This document shows positions 1 to 10,067 of a stretch of DNA of 64,000 bases, in pieces. The position numbers and the translations under genes were made by a program. Each line of letters starts with the position of its first letter. Within the stretch, counting starts at the first letter, position 1. Source of the stretch: Microcoleus sp036704825. GTDB lineage: Bacteria > Cyanobacteriota > Cyanobacteriia > Cyanobacteriales > Microcoleaceae. A model generated the notes under the pieces. That model had not been told where the DNA came from. It saw nothing but the letters and a program-made list of their open reading frames with translations, and ran no database searches. The DNA lies in NCBI GenBank assembly GCA_036704825.1, contig JAUBSN010000004.1, positions 107,743 through 171,742 of the forward strand. Direction: 5' to 3'.

Positions 1-3000
1 TTAAGGGAGAACCTTCCTGTTCGGGCCCGCTGCGTTCGAGTCGGGGATCGGTCTGGGATTCTAGGTCTCCAGAGGAGGGCGCACCAGCAGTGCAGGGAAG
101 GTCGATCGCGAAGCAACTTCCTACACCCACCTCGCTAGTTAGCAACACCTGCCCGCCGTGGAGTTCGACAATGCGTTTCACCAAGGCAAGCCCCAAGCCA
201 GTGCCTGTATATTGACGGTTCAGGGCGCTATCGATCTGGATAAAGGGCTGAAACAGTTTGTTGATATGTTCTGGCGCAATACCAATACCTGTATCTATGA
301 CGGCAATTCGCATGGTTTCTTTGACCAAAAAATCAGGTGGGGAATCGGCAGAATCAGGGTCTGCCGAGCGCTGTTGACGGCTGACTTCTAGGGTAATGCG
401 TCCTCCTTCTGGGGTGAATTTGACGGCGTTGTTGAGCAGGTTAATTAATACTTGGCGGATGCGCCGTTCATCTATCAATAAGTCGGGCAGATTGAGTAGC
501 AGTTTAGTCTCTAGCTGGATGCGTTTTTGCAGGGCTTGTTGTTTGATAAATGCCAGACTGGATTGACAGAGATGATTGACCGAAACAGGGGTGCAATCCA
601 GCTCCATTTGACCCGATTCAATTTTGGCGACATCCAAAATGTCGTTGATTAATTCTAGCAAATGAGAGCCACTGCGCTCGATGGTTTGTAAAGCTTTGAT
701 TTGTTGTTCGTTGACGATGCCAAAGACTTGCTCTTGTAGCCCCTCGCTCATGCCCAGAATGGCATTGAGGGGAGTGCGGAGTTCGTGGCTCATATTAGCG
801 AGGAATTCGTCTTTGAGCCTTGTAGCGCGGATTAATTCTTCGTTGGAAATGCCTAGTTGGGCATTCGTTTCCGTCAGTTGGGCTTCTGCCCGTTGACGTT
901 CAGCTAATTGTGTCTGTAATTGCTCAAAAAGATTCGACTGCTGAATGGCGATCGCTAATTGATTAGCCGTTTTTTTAAATAAATTAATTTCCCAATCTTC
1001 CCACTGGCGCGGACGATCGCAGTGATGGGCGATCAGTAATCCCCACAGAGTTTGATTCAAAATAATTGGAACTACAAGTTTAGCTCTGACATGGATGGAT
1101 GCGAGGAATTCAATCAAGCAGGGTAAGACTGACTGGTTTTCATCTTCGCGATCGCTGAGGGCATAAACTCTTCCTTGGATATAGCGATCGTAGTTCTCTT
1201 GTGGGAAAACTTCTTCAGGAAAGACGATATCCAGAATATGCGGCCATTGTGGCAAAACAGATTCCGCAATGGCAGCCCCCGTCCCTCCCGGAAACACGCG
1301 ATAGACTAGCACTCGATCTGATTGCAAAACCTGATGGATTTCCTCAACAGTGACATTGAGAATCTCGTTCAGGTTCAGAGATGACCGCATCCTTTGAGTA
1401 ATCGATCCCAGCAAGCGTTCCTGTTTTGCCTGTTGTTCCAATCTCAGTTCGGCTTGTTTGCGATCGGTGATATCCGATAAAACTCCCTGGATATTAATCA
1501 CTACTCCTTCAGCATTTTTAATAGCTGCGATGCTGGTTCTCACCCAAACATAATTACCATTGTTGTGGTGATGTCGGAACTCAGAATGACTTGAGTTTTT
1601 AGTAAAATTGACATTCTGCTCGTAATCACTATGCACGAATAGGAGATCGTCTGGATGCACCAGATCTATAAACGGCTTACCAATCCATTCACTCTCTTCC
1701 CAGCCAAAAACGTTCTTGAATTGCGGTGAGAGATAAGTGATAATGCCATCTCGATCTGATGACCAAATCACATCTTTACCTCCTTCTACTAGCCGCCGGA
1801 ATTTACCTTCACTCTCTGCTAATTGAGCCTCAATCTGTTTGCGAGCGGTAATGTCTTGAATCAATGCCAGTATATAAATCAGTCCGTCGTTGCTCGATAG
1901 GATTGAGGAAGCAAAGGCTATAGTGCGTTTCTGCCCATCTTTACGCTGGATTTCCCTTTCTTGCGCGCTCGGGGGTTTACCTAGTCGCATCTGTCTGAGG
2001 TTGGCGATCACCTGTTCTTGAGCCTCTGAATCCGGGTAAACACTTTGATACCAACCCAAGTGGTTGATTTCTTCTAAGCTGTAGCCCGTAATCGCTTGCA
2101 TTTGCTGATTCCAGACTGTGAAGCGGAGAAAGGGAAACTCCTCAACTTCATGGAAAACGCACAGCCCTTCTGCCATGTTTTCTACAATTTGTTGACGGAA
2201 AGTATTTTCCTGCAGGAGCGTTGCTTCGGCTAATTTGCGGGCGGTAATGTCAAAGCGAATAGCTAGATACTGAAAAGGTTGCCCGCCTTCGTCCAAAAAG
2301 GGGACAATGGTACTGGCAACCCAGTACAAGCTACCGTTTTTGGTGCGATTGCAAACTTCACCGCGCCAAATCTGACCGCTAGAAATAATACCCCATAGGT
2401 CTTTGAAAAAAGCCAGGGAATGGTAGCCAGAGTTGACCAGGCTATGGGTGTGACCGAGGATTTCATCGCGGGAGTAACCAGATATGTCGCAAAAGCGATC
2501 GTTAGCGTAGGTTATTACTCCTCGAGCATCAGTGATGGCGACAATGGCAGACTGATCGAGGGCGAGTTTGAAAGCGGAGAGTTCTTGAATTAACTGCTGG
2601 CGTTCGAGTTCAGCTTGTTTGCGATCGCTGATATCAAAGTTGATCCCGATCATGCTCTGGGGATTGCCTTGGGCATCTGGCACCACCACTCCAGAGGCTT
2701 TAATAAAGCGGATGCTGCCATCGGGATGCAGCACCCGAAACTCGGTATCGTATTCTGCCTGTCCTAAGATGGCTTGCTGGAGTAATGTTTCGGTAGAGGT
2801 GCGGTCATCGGGATGTAGCCCGCTTGCCCAAATGTCGTAGACCACACGGGAATCAGATTGTTTTGTGACACCATAAAGTTCGTACATCCGCTCATCCCAG
2901 AGGATGCTGTTATGTACAAGATCCCATTCCCAACAGCCGATCGCTCCAGATTTGAGAGACAAGGCGAGGCGATCCGATAGTTTCTGCCGTTCGAGTTCAG

Positions 3001-6000
3001 CTTGTTTGCGTTCGGTAATATCAAAGTTGACCCCAAACATACTCTGGGGATTGCCCTGGGCATCTCGCACCACTACCCCACAGGCTTTAAGAAAGTGGAT
3101 GCTGCCATCGCGATGCACTACCCGATACTCGGTATCGTATTCTGCCTGTCCTAAGACGGCTTGGTGGATTAATGTTTCGGTGGCGGTGCGATCGTCGGGA
3201 TGTAGCGTGTTTGTCCAAATGTCGTAGCCTACATAGGAATCAGATGGTTTTGTCACATCAAATAGTTGGTACATCCGCTCATCCCCAAATAGGATGTTCT
3301 CTGTAATGTCCCATTCCCAGCAACCGATCGCCCCAGCTTTGAGCGAGAAGGCAAGGCGATCTGATAGTTTTTGGAGTTCTGCTTCGGCTCGTTTGCGAGC
3401 GCTAATATCTTTCGCGATGCCTAAAAAGCCGATAATTTGGTGATTGGCATCCTTGAGGGCGGTGATGGATAGCGACACAGGAAACCGAGAGCCATCTTTG
3501 CGGATATAGCTCCACTCTTCTTCGCTGATAATGCCTTGGCGAGCTTTGGCAACAAAAACCTCAAAGCCCGGAGGCACATCTTGCCCCAGTTCGACAGAGA
3601 GGGATGCGGCCCGATCGATTACCTCGCTTACATCGTGGATGATTGCGGGTGTGACTTTGCCCACCATTTCTGCGGCACTGTAACCTAGCATTCTTTCGGC
3701 TGCGGTATTAAAGGTCTGGATGATGCCAGTTAAATCAGTAGAAATGATGGAATAATCAGCCCCATCGAGGATAGCGCGTTGCAGGCTGTTGACTTGCCAA
3801 AGCTCTTGGGTACGTTCTGCGACTTTGGCTTCTAGCTGTTGATTGAGTTGGCGAAGTTGTTCTTCAGCCTTTTTAAGTTCTGTCAAATCCGTATTAGTAC
3901 CAGAAATCCTCACGGGAGTGCCGCGATCGTTCCGCAAAATAAAACCGCGCGAAATGACTGGAACATAATGTTCTTGTTTGTGCAGCAAACGAAACTCGAC
4001 CTCGTAAGACTCAATACCATTTGTTATTTGTTGTTGCAGAAACTGATTGACCCGATCTAAATCATCAGGGTGCATCCGTTGCTGCCATAGATCGGGCGCA
4101 CCCTCAAGTTCTCCAGGCTCATACCCTAAAATCCCCCACCAACGGGGAGAGTAGTATATATTGTTTTCACTTAGATTCCAATCCCACCAACCGTCATTGG
4201 AGCCTTTTAAAACTAAGCTTAATTGTTCCTGAGAATCGATTAGGGCTTCTTGGGCCTGCTTGCGAGCGCTAATGTCTCGAATCATAAACAGGGCTTCATC
4301 TTCGCCGCTCTTGATGATGCGGATTTCTTTATATTGGATGCGATCGCCAATCTGAACCTGTTGTTCGTAAACTTGCAGTTCTCCTGTGCGTAAGGCTTGC
4401 TCTAGGTAATGTAGATGTCGGGTCGCAATTTCTCCCGATCTAACATCCACCATCGCTACACCAAGGGTATTGACATCTATGCCGAGAACGTCGCTCTCGC
4501 GATTGGCTGTCACGTTCCCCCGATAAAGACCATCGGCACCGATGCGAAACATGAAGTCTGGAATTGCTGCTAATATAGCTCGGCTTTTGGCTTCGCTCTG
4601 GATCAGGGCGGCTTCGGCAAGTTTGCGATCGCTAATATCCCTAGCAATTTTTGATGCGCCAACGATCTTTCCAGTCGCATCTTTAAGAGGAGAAACTGTT
4701 AACGAAATATCAATTAACTTTCCATCTTTCTTTTGTCGGACAGTTTCATAATGATTGACAACTTCTCCTTTCTGAATTTTTTCCAGAATAAATGATTCCT
4801 CATTCTTTAATTCAGTGGGAATCAGTAGGAGTATCGATTGACCGATGACTTCCCGAGCCTGATAACCAAATAGTTTTTCTGCCCCTGCGTTCCAGCTAAC
4901 GATCTTGCCATCTAAAGTCTTACTGATGATGGCATCCGCAGACGACTGGACAATAGCTGCCAGTTGAGACAGAGCGACTTCAGCTTGCTTGCGATCGGTA
5001 ATATCTGTAACAGTACCTACATAGCCGACTGCTTGCCCCTCTGTATCCAGTTGAGCGACGGACTGCCCATATACCCACGTCACCTTACCGTCGGGACGTT
5101 GAAAGCGATATTCGAGCTGGAACGGACGATTTTCTTCGATAGATTGCTTCCATTCGGTGGCAATCCCGACGCGATCGTCGGGGTGTAGCGCTTCTCGCCA
5201 TCCGTCTCCGAAGGCGGTTGTTGGGGCGAGTCCGCTAATTTGACACCAGCGATCGTTAACATAAATGCAGTTGCCCGCAGCATCGGTGCGAAAAATCCCC
5301 ACGGGAGCGGCTTCCACCAGGGTAGCGTAGCGTTCTTCGCTCTCAAGCAGGCGGGCTTCAGCTTGTTGGCGATCGGTAATATCTGTAATTGTGCCCAAAT
5401 ACCTGACTACTTGCCCCTCTGCATCCCGTTCGGCGACGGACTCCACATAGACCCACCTCACCCCACCGTCGGGACGTAGAAAGCGAAATTTGAGCTGATA
5501 AGGCTGTTGGTATTGGATAAATTGCTGCCGTTCGGCCGTGACCCTATCGCGATCGTCAGGGTGTAGCGCTTGTTGCCATCCCTTTCCAATCATGGCTTCT
5601 GGTGTGCTTCCGGCGATCTCGCAGCCGCGATCGTTGATATACGTGCATAGCCCCGCAGCGTCGGTGCGAAAAATCCCCACTGGAGCCGCAGCGGCAAGGC
5701 TAGCATAGCGTTGTTCGCTCTCAAGCAGTGTGGCTTCGATCCGCTGTCGCTTTACCAGTTCCTCCTGCAATTTTTGGTGGGTGGTGGCTTGTTGAAGGGC
5801 GATCGCTAGATGCACTGATAAGGCTTGCAGCAGTTCTACTTCTTCTGGTAGCCACTCGCGGGGGTGCTGGCTTTCGCTGGCATTGAGCAAGCCCCACAAC
5901 CGATCGCCACACAGGAGCGGTACCACAATTTTGGCTCGTGTCTGGAGGCGGATCAGCAGATCCCGATGGCAGTCTGACATTTTGGTCGTGTAGATATCCG

Positions 6001-7276
6001 GTACGACGTGAATCCGCCCCTGGCGATAAATCTCAGCCCGATCTTGCTTAAAGCAGGTGTCGTTAATCCGTTCGCCTATTAGAGACAGGGGCGAGTTGGT
6101 GGATTCTGCTACGGCAATCGTTTGCCAATCTGCTTCAAACTGCCAAATATTGACGCGATCACAGCCCAGAAATTGCCTTACCTGTTCTACAGTTGTTTCC
6201 AAAATCGTTTGCAGGCTCAGGGACGATCTAATTTGCGTGGCCAGGTCTGCGATTAATTTCTCTCGTTGCGCCTGAGCTTTGAGGGCGATCATCCGGGCTT
6301 CAACTTGCTCCTCTATGATATTTTCCAGCAGTTGAATCTTCTCCGCCTCTAGGCGCACCACCTTCTCTTCCAACTTCTGGGCCAGGTTGTAGAGTTCCAG
6401 CGGGTTGAGAGCTTGCAGCAAACTGGTCTGGGTGACGATGCCCAATAATTCCCCTTGTTCCCCCGTCACCGCCAACCGCCGGATCGATCGCTGCTCCATC
6501 ATCTGCTGCACAGTCCAGAGCGAATCGTCTGGTCTAACAGCAAAAATCGGCGTACTCATTACCCCCTGTGCCGTACAGGTTTCCAGGTTCAAGCCCAAGG
6601 CCTGAAATTGTACCAGATCCCGCTCGGTAACAATCCCGACGGGAATTTGTAGCGGTTCTGGTCGATCGCCCGGTTCCACAATCATCACGGAACTAACGCG
6701 GTGCTCGGACATCCTTTGGGCGATCGCGAGCATGGAAGTATCTGGTGCAACACAAATGACCTCGCGGGTCATCACTTCAGATACCAGCCGCAACCGCAAC
6801 AGGTCAATTGGTCGGGAGGTTTGCCGCAGACTTTCATGAGTCACGAGTCCCACGAGGCGATCGTGCTCATCTAGGATGGGCAAATGGCGAATTTGATACT
6901 GCTGGAGCAAACTAATAGCAAAAAATAAATCGGTAAAGGCAGACTCGTGCAGGGTGACGACTGGATGGAGCATCACCTCCCGAATCGCCAAATTCTCTAA
7001 GGAACGCTGCTGGGCACTCAGGCGCACTACGTCTCGCTCTGTCAAAATACCGAGCAACTGCCTGTCTTCCATTACCAATACGCAGCTCGATCGTACCTCT
7101 AGATGGAGTTGATCCCGTTGTCCATCCACAGTTTTGGCGGCATCACAGATAGCTCGCACGCCACTCATTTGGGCGATCGCATCCATCACTGTTGTATCCG
7201 GTGAAACCATCAAGGGTTCCCGGACGATCGCAGCCCTGAGTTCTACTGGAGTGAGAGCCGTAGTACGAATGAACAT
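1..7276 (-). CDS. CBS-GAF-multi-PAS-GAF sensor histidine kinase (partial, runs off left edge)
   Basis: The minus strand stays open from an ATG at 7276 to the window edge, 2425 codons without a stop, so the 3' end is missing. Translation gives two CBS pairs (about residues 10-160 and 165-295), a short coiled coil, a GAF domain (about 340-495), then about eleven PAS/PAC units (about 515-1935). A second GAF (about 1945-2110), a HisKA domain and an HATPase_c domain follow. The phospho-acceptor lies in MSHELRTPLNAI (His about 2164, near base 787). The ATPase boxes DTGIGI and GTGLGL are present. The family senses small ligands, adenylates or light through these modules and autophosphorylates on His. 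There is no transmembrane segment, so it is probably cytosolic. A receiver domain may follow beyond the edge. No clear Shine-Dalgarno precedes the start. Confidence 0.93.
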   Translation of the reverse strand, partial: MFIRTTALTPVELRAAIVREPLMVSPDTTVMDAIAQMSGVRAICDAAKTVDGQRDQLHLEVRSSCVLVMEDRQLLGILTERDVVRLSAQQRSLENLAIREVMLHPVVTLHESAFTDLFFAISLLQQYQIRHLPILDEHDRLVGLVTHESLRQTSRPIDLLRLRLVSEVMTREVICVAPDTSMLAIAQRMSEHRVSSVMIVEPGDRPEPLQIPVGIVTERDLVQFQALGLNLETCTAQGVMSTPIFAVRPDDSLWTVQQMMEQRSIRRLAVTGEQGELLGIVTQTSLLQALNPLELYNLAQKLEEKVVRLEAEKIQLLENIIEEQVEARMIALKAQAQREKLIADLATQIRSSLSLQTILETTVEQVRQFLGCDRVNIWQFEADWQTIAVAESTNSPLSLIGERINDTCFKQDRAEIYRQGRIHVVPDIYTTKMSDCHRDLLIRLQTRAKIVVPLLCGDRLWGLLNASESQHPREWLPEEVELLQALSVHLAIALQQATTHQKLQEELVKRQRIEATLLESEQRYASLAAAAPVGIFRTDAAGLCTYINDRGCEIAGSTPEAMIGKGWQQALHPDDRDRVTAERQQFIQYQQPYQLKFRFLRPDGGVRWVYVESVAERDAEGQVVRYLGTITDITDRQQAEARLLESEERYATLVEAAPVGIFRTDAAGNCIYVNDRWCQISGLAPTTAFGDGWREALHPDDRVGIATEWKQSIEENRPFQLEYRFQRPDGKVTWVYGQSVAQLDTEGQAVGYVGTVTDITDRKQAEVALSQLAAIVQSSADAIISKTLDGKIVSWNAGAEKLFGYQAREVIGQSILLLIPTELKNEESFILEKIQKGEVVNHYETVRQKKDGKLIDISLTVSPLKDATGKIVGASKIARDISDRKLAEAALIQSEAKSRAILAAIPDFMFRIGADGLYRGNVTANRESDVLGIDVNTLGVAMVDVRSGEIATRHLHYLEQALRTGELQVYEQQVQIGDRIQYKEIRIIKSGEDEALFMIRDISARKQAQEALIDSQEQLSLVLKGSNDGWWDWNLSENNIYYSPRWWGILGYEPGELEGAPDLWQQRMHPDDLDRVNQFLQQQITNGIESYEVEFRLLHKQEHYVPVISRGFILRNDRGTPVRISGTNTDLTELKKAEEQLRQLNQQLEAKVAERTQELWQVNSLQRAILDGADYSIISTDLTGIIQTFNTAAERMLGYSAAEMVGKVTPAIIHDVSEVIDRAASLSVELGQDVPPGFEVFVAKARQGIISEEEWSYIRKDGSRFPVSLSITALKDANHQIIGFLGIAKDISARKRAEAELQKLSDRLAFSLKAGAIGCWEWDITENILFGDERMYQLFDVTKPSDSYVGYDIWTNTLHPDDRTATETLIHQAVLGQAEYDTEYRVVHRDGSIHFLKACGVVVRDAQGNPQSMFGVNFDITERKQAELERQKLSDRLALSLKSGAIGCWEWDLVHNSILWDERMYELYGVTKQSDSRVVYDIWASGLHPDDRTSTETLLQQAILGQAEYDTEFRVLHPDGSIRFIKASGVVVPDAQGNPQSMIGINFDISDRKQAELERQQLIQELSAFKLALDQSAIVAITDARGVITYANDRFCDISGYSRDEILGHTHSLVNSGYHSLAFFKDLWGIISSGQIWRGEVCNRTKNGSLYWVASTIVPFLDEGGQPFQYLAIRFDITARKLAEATLLQENTFRQQIVENMAEGLCVFHEVEEFPFLRFTVWNQQMQAITGYSLEEINHLGWYQSVYPDSEAQEQVIANLRQMRLGKPPSAQEREIQRKDGQKRTIAFASSILSSNDGLIYILALIQDITARKQIEAQLAESEGKFRRLVEGGKDVIWSSDRDGIITYLSPQFKNVFGWEESEWIGKPFIDLVHPDDLLFVHSDYEQNVNFTKNSSHSEFRHHHNNGNYVWVRTSIAAIKNAEGVVINIQGVLSDITDRKQAELRLEQQAKQERLLGSITQRMRSSLNLNEILNVTVEEIHQVLQSDRVLVYRVFPGGTGAAIAESVLPQWPHILDIVFPEEVFPQENYDRYIQGRVYALSDREDENQSVLPCLIEFLASIHVRAKLVVPIILNQTLWGLLIAHHCDRPRQWEDWEINLFKKTANQLAIAIQQSNLFEQLQTQLAERQRAEAQLTETNAQLGISNEELIRATRLKDEFLANMSHELRTPLNAILGMSEGLQEQVFGIVNEQQIKALQTIERSGSHLLELINDILDVAKIESGQMELDCTPVSVNHLCQSSLAFIKQQALQKRIQLETKLLLNLPDLLIDERRIRQVLINLLNNAVKFTPEGGRITLEVSRQQRSADPDSADSPPDFLVKETMRIAVIDTGIGIAPEHINKLFQPFIQIDSALNRQYTGTGLGLALVKRIVELHGGQVLLTSEVGVGSCFAIDLPCTAGAPSSGDLESQTDPRLERSGPEQEGSPL
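2620..3370 (-). repeat. Tandem near-identical PAS/PAC repeats inside the large kinase
   Basis: Two adjacent PAS/PAC units (about 3370-3005 and 2980-2620) are far more alike than the other PAS units of the protein. Shared strings include GAIGCWEWD, LHPDDRT, LGQAEYDTE and DAQGNPQSM, at the same spacing. The likely origin is a recent internal duplication. Units at about 5725-5365 and 5345-4985 form a second, similar pair that shares APVGIFRTDAAG and LHPDDR. Confidence 0.8.
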
Positions 7277-7408
7277 GGGTTTATCGGGTTAGAATCTGTA
7301 CCGCTAAATCTCTGCACGTCTGTGTACATCTGGTCATTTTCCGTGGGTTTAGGCATCATCGTATTCGTCCTTTCCACGAACTGGTGTTAAGTCAGTAAGC
7401 GGGAAAGT

Positions 7409-7600
7409 TTATAAGTATGTAACTGAATATTCAGAGGCGTGATTGGAGTTAAATTTTATCCGTTTTGTGCTGTAGTTTAGTTTCCACTCCCTGAATAACT
7501 GCCCTGGCAAGTATTCTAGCTCGCCACCAAACATTTTTGCTACTTCTTCATCTTTTTTAATGTGTTGCATTCCTATTAAATTAGGTTTATTGGCAAACAA
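7409..7600 (-). pseudogene. Possible small gene or gene remnant, unknown
   Basis: A reading frame of 63 codons would have to start at TTG (7600), or at an internal ATG giving about 53 residues. The same frame stays open upstream for about 30 more codons (through TGDRSRFIHLVLARILFANK) without an ATG. That fits the 3' end of a decayed gene better than an intact one. The composition is charged and soluble, with no recognised domain. There is no ribosome-binding site at the TTG. Chance openness cannot be excluded. Confidence 0.25.
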
Positions 7601-7682
7601 TATGCGGGCAAGAACAAGATGTATGAACCTCGATCGATCGCCTGTATATTGATTTATCTTAGTAGATATATTTTTTGTATTT

Positions 7683-7787
7683 ATACCAATTTAAAAAAAG
7701 AATGCAACAGTATTCTTGTTCCCCCCGCTATGCAGCGGGAGGGCTGAGGGGGTCGAAGAGTGTTGCACGATTTTAGAAAAATGGTAT
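7683..7787. repeat. Imperfect inverted-repeat element, MITE-like
   Basis: The ends are ATACC and GGTAT. Imperfect arms of about 30 bases follow: the left arm contains AATGCAACAG, and the right arm reads GTGCAACACT when reverse-complemented. The core holds a small GC-rich hairpin, CCCGCTATGCAGCGGG. The structure resembles the small non-autonomous elements common in filamentous cyanobacteria. There is no second copy or empty site here to define its borders. Confidence 0.4.
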
Positions 7788-8018
7788 TACGTAATAGTTT
7801 TTTTTCGCACCGACTTACTTATGTTTGTTTTATTAACCGCAGAGGGCGCAGAGAGCGCAGAGAAAGAGAAGAGATAGAGAGAAGGGCTTTTCTATTATTT
7901 TTCAGTCCCCCTCTGCTAAGGAATGAGAATTAAATAACTTACAATTTGATATTTCTTGTGGGATGGGCGTCCCGCCGGTCCCACTTTCCTTGTGTAAATT
8001 ATTTAATTTGCGATCCTA

Positions 8019-8127
8019 AGCTGTCGCGCATTTAAATTGTATATTCAGGGCGGGCGGGACGCTAGGGCCCTACTCCCCAGAAGAGTTTGATTGTTTTTTA
8101 ACATACAATTTAAATGCCGCAACAGCT
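8019..8127. mobile_element. MITE (TA target site), second copy of the 31474 element family
   Basis: A 109-bp segment is flanked by TA on both sides (8017-8018 and 8128-8129). It has terminal inverted repeats of about 27 bases: the left begins AGCTGTCGCGCATTTAAATT, and the right (reverse complement) begins AGCTGTTGCGGCATTTAAAT. The ends match the 124-bp element at 31474-31597, whose borders are set by an empty site. TA duplication and these short ends suggest mobilisation by an IS630/Tc1-mariner-type transposase, which is not encoded here. The right border forms the stop codon of the neighbouring nitroreductase. Confidence 0.75.
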
Positions 8128-8777
8128 TATAAAGTTTCTAAGATTTCTGACTTAGGGAATCTTACTTTTGCGAGTGAAGCATACTTATCTGCTTCAGAGC
8201 GATAGCCAGCCGCACAAGCTACGACGGTAGTAAAGCCTTTTGCAGAAAGACCCAACAGGCGATCGTAATTGACAGGTTCAATTCCTTCCATTGGACAGGT
8301 GTCAACACCAAGCAATGCAGCACTGGTCATAAAGTTGCCCAGTGCAATATAAGTTTGGTGCGTTGACCATTGATTGATATTAAAACTGCGGGCACCATCC
8401 ACCAAGTCACTGACGATTAGATTCCGATATCCTGCCATTGCCTCTACAGTCCCGCCTCGCACCTCGGCAGTGCGGGCAATAAAGCGATCGACATCCTCGG
8501 CAGTGAGATTCTTTTTAATCGCGAACACGACAAAATGAGAGCAATCAGTAACCTGTGACTGATTCCAGGAGACAGGCTTGAGCTGTTCTTTAAGTTCCGA
8601 ACTCGTGATAATCAGAAATTTCCAAGGTTGAAGCCCATAAGAAGATGGTGTTAACACTAACGCATCTTCTAAAGCTGTCCAGATTTCTGGAGCAATTGTT
8701 TTGGCTGGATCGAACTGTTTGGTGGCATATCGCCATTTGAGATTTTCGAGTAAGTCTGTCGCAGTGATGTGATTCAT
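8127..8777 (-). CDS. Nitroreductase-family NAD(P)H oxidoreductase
   Basis: The product has 216 residues, a typical length for an FMN-dependent NfsB-like nitroreductase. The N-terminal segment contains RYATKQFDP, like the conserved R-x-(S/T)-x-(R/K)-x-(F/Y) flavin phosphate motif of the family. LTPSSYGLQPWKF is the conserved S-S-x-x-x-Q-P-W stretch, and AALLGVDTCPMEG is the helix before the C-terminal flavin contact. Such enzymes reduce nitroaromatics, quinones or flavins using NAD(P)H in the cytosol. The TAA stop is made from the TA target duplication plus the first A of the adjacent MITE, so the C-terminus may have been altered by the insertion. It is transcribed in the same direction as argF, with a 160-base gap. 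Confidence 0.9.
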   Translation of the reverse strand: MNHITATDLLENLKWRYATKQFDPAKTIAPEIWTALEDALVLTPSSYGLQPWKFLIITSSELKEQLKPVSWNQSQVTDCSHFVVFAIKKNLTAEDVDRFIARTAEVRGGTVEAMAGYRNLIVSDLVDGARSFNINQWSTHQTYIALGNFMTSAALLGVDTCPMEGIEPVNYDRLLGLSAKGFTTVVACAAGYRSEADKYASLAKVRFPKSEILETL

Positions 8778-8937
8778 TTCTTTTACTTAAGAGATTGCAA
8801 TTAATCACGGTTGAAACGGATAATTGCAGGCTGGTTGCAAATAATCCTGGTTCAAATGAAATGATAACGGAAGCGGTCTGCAAAAAGTAGCGAGCAGGTC
8901 GATTCGATCCCCCGACAGACTAATTTTTAGCTAATTC

Positions 8938-9858
8938 CTAATCGCTTTCCAGGATGCTGGCCAGCAAGGCTTGCTGAACGTGCATCCGATTTTCCGCCTG
9001 ATCCCAAACGCGCGATCGACTTCCTTCAATTACCGCATCCGTAATCTCTTCATCGCGGTGCGCCGGCAAACAGTGCAGTACAATTGCATTCTTATCTGCC
9101 AATTCTACGAGTTGTTCGTTGACTTGAAAAGGCTCAAACAAAGGAATCCTGCTTTTCGCTTCCTCTTCCTGTCCCATACTCGCCCAAACATCGGTATAAA
9201 TCACTTGAGCGTTTTTCACAGCGGCTGCCGCATCAGCAGTCACAGTAACTTCGGTGTTGCCGTTAGCAATTGCCTTCGCTTTTTCCACAATCTCAGGATT
9301 GGGCATAAAATCTTGAGGGCAAGCAATTCTTACGTTCATCCCCGTCATTGCACAGCCCAACATCAGCGAATTAGCCATATTATTGCCATCGCCCAAATAA
9401 GTCAAAGTCACCCCTTCTAGCTTGCCAAAACACTCTTTTACTGTCATTAAATCCGCCAGCACTTGACATGGATGTTCGTCATCTGTCAGCGCATTAATCA
9501 CAGGAATTTTCGCATAGTTTGCAAAAGTAACTAAATCTTTTTGCTCGAAAGTCCGAATCGCCAAAATGTCTAAGTACCTGTCTAAAACCCTGGCTGTATC
9601 TACCAAAGGTTCGCCTCGGCTGACTTGTGTAACGTTGGGATTGAGGTCGATGACTTGCCCTCCCAATTTATACATTGCCACTGTAAAACTTACCCGCGTT
9701 CGCGTTGAAGCTTTGGAAAATAACAAGCCGAGGACTTTATTGCGTTTCAGCTTGACCATTCCCGATTTTAAACTGGCTGCTAGATCCAGCAAATAATTTA
9801 ATTCGTCAATGCTTAAATCTGCCAGACTTAATAAATCTCGCCCTTTTAAGGAATCCAT
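8938..9858 (-). CDS. argF: Ornithine carbamoyltransferase
   Basis: The enzyme condenses carbamoyl phosphate with ornithine to make citrulline in arginine synthesis. Visible hallmarks are the carbamoyl-phosphate loop SKASTRTRVSF, the DEHPCQ segment that binds the substrate, and the ornithine-site HCLPAHR. The length of 306 residues fits the anabolic family. The ATG at 9858 is chosen because a purine-rich GGGGGAAA lies just upstream. An in-frame TTG six codons earlier is less likely. The gene appears monocistronic, with no other arginine gene nearby, as is common in cyanobacteria. Confidence 0.97.
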   Translation of the reverse strand: MDSLKGRDLLSLADLSIDELNYLLDLAASLKSGMVKLKRNKVLGLLFSKASTRTRVSFTVAMYKLGGQVIDLNPNVTQVSRGEPLVDTARVLDRYLDILAIRTFEQKDLVTFANYAKIPVINALTDDEHPCQVLADLMTVKECFGKLEGVTLTYLGDGNNMANSLMLGCAMTGMNVRIACPQDFMPNPEIVEKAKAIANGNTEVTVTADAAAAVKNAQVIYTDVWASMGQEEEAKSRIPLFEPFQVNEQLVELADKNAIVLHCLPAHRDEEITDAVIEGSRSRVWDQAENRMHVQQALLASILESD

Positions 9859-10067
9859 GCTTTCCCCCACACACAAATTTTTAACTGTGTCTTAAATCTT
9901 AGCCCGGAGAGGTGAATTTTGTTTATTTTAGCTTGCACGATTCTCGATCGCGCAGGCTTTCCGGCAACAGAAGCGAAGATTAGATTTTATTGTGGGGAGT
10001 AGGGGTTGGGCAAGATAGCCCTTCGAGTGAAAGGCTTATTAACAATGGTGCAATATCTAAGTTTATT

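Larger units (their letters stand above)
7277..8126. other. Repeat-rich intergenic region
   Basis: About 850 bases lie between the kinase start and the nitroreductase stop. They hold a possible gene remnant on the minus strand (7409-7600), an imperfect inverted repeat (7683-7787), a purine-rich stretch with AGAG and GCAGAG repeats (7838-7888), and a TA-flanked MITE (8019-8127). No tRNA or convincing complete gene is seen. Confidence 0.6.

Noticed and set aside
8895..8925. GTCGATTCGATCCC as a possible tRNA T-arm
   Set aside because: No matching acceptor or anticodon stem could be folded around it.
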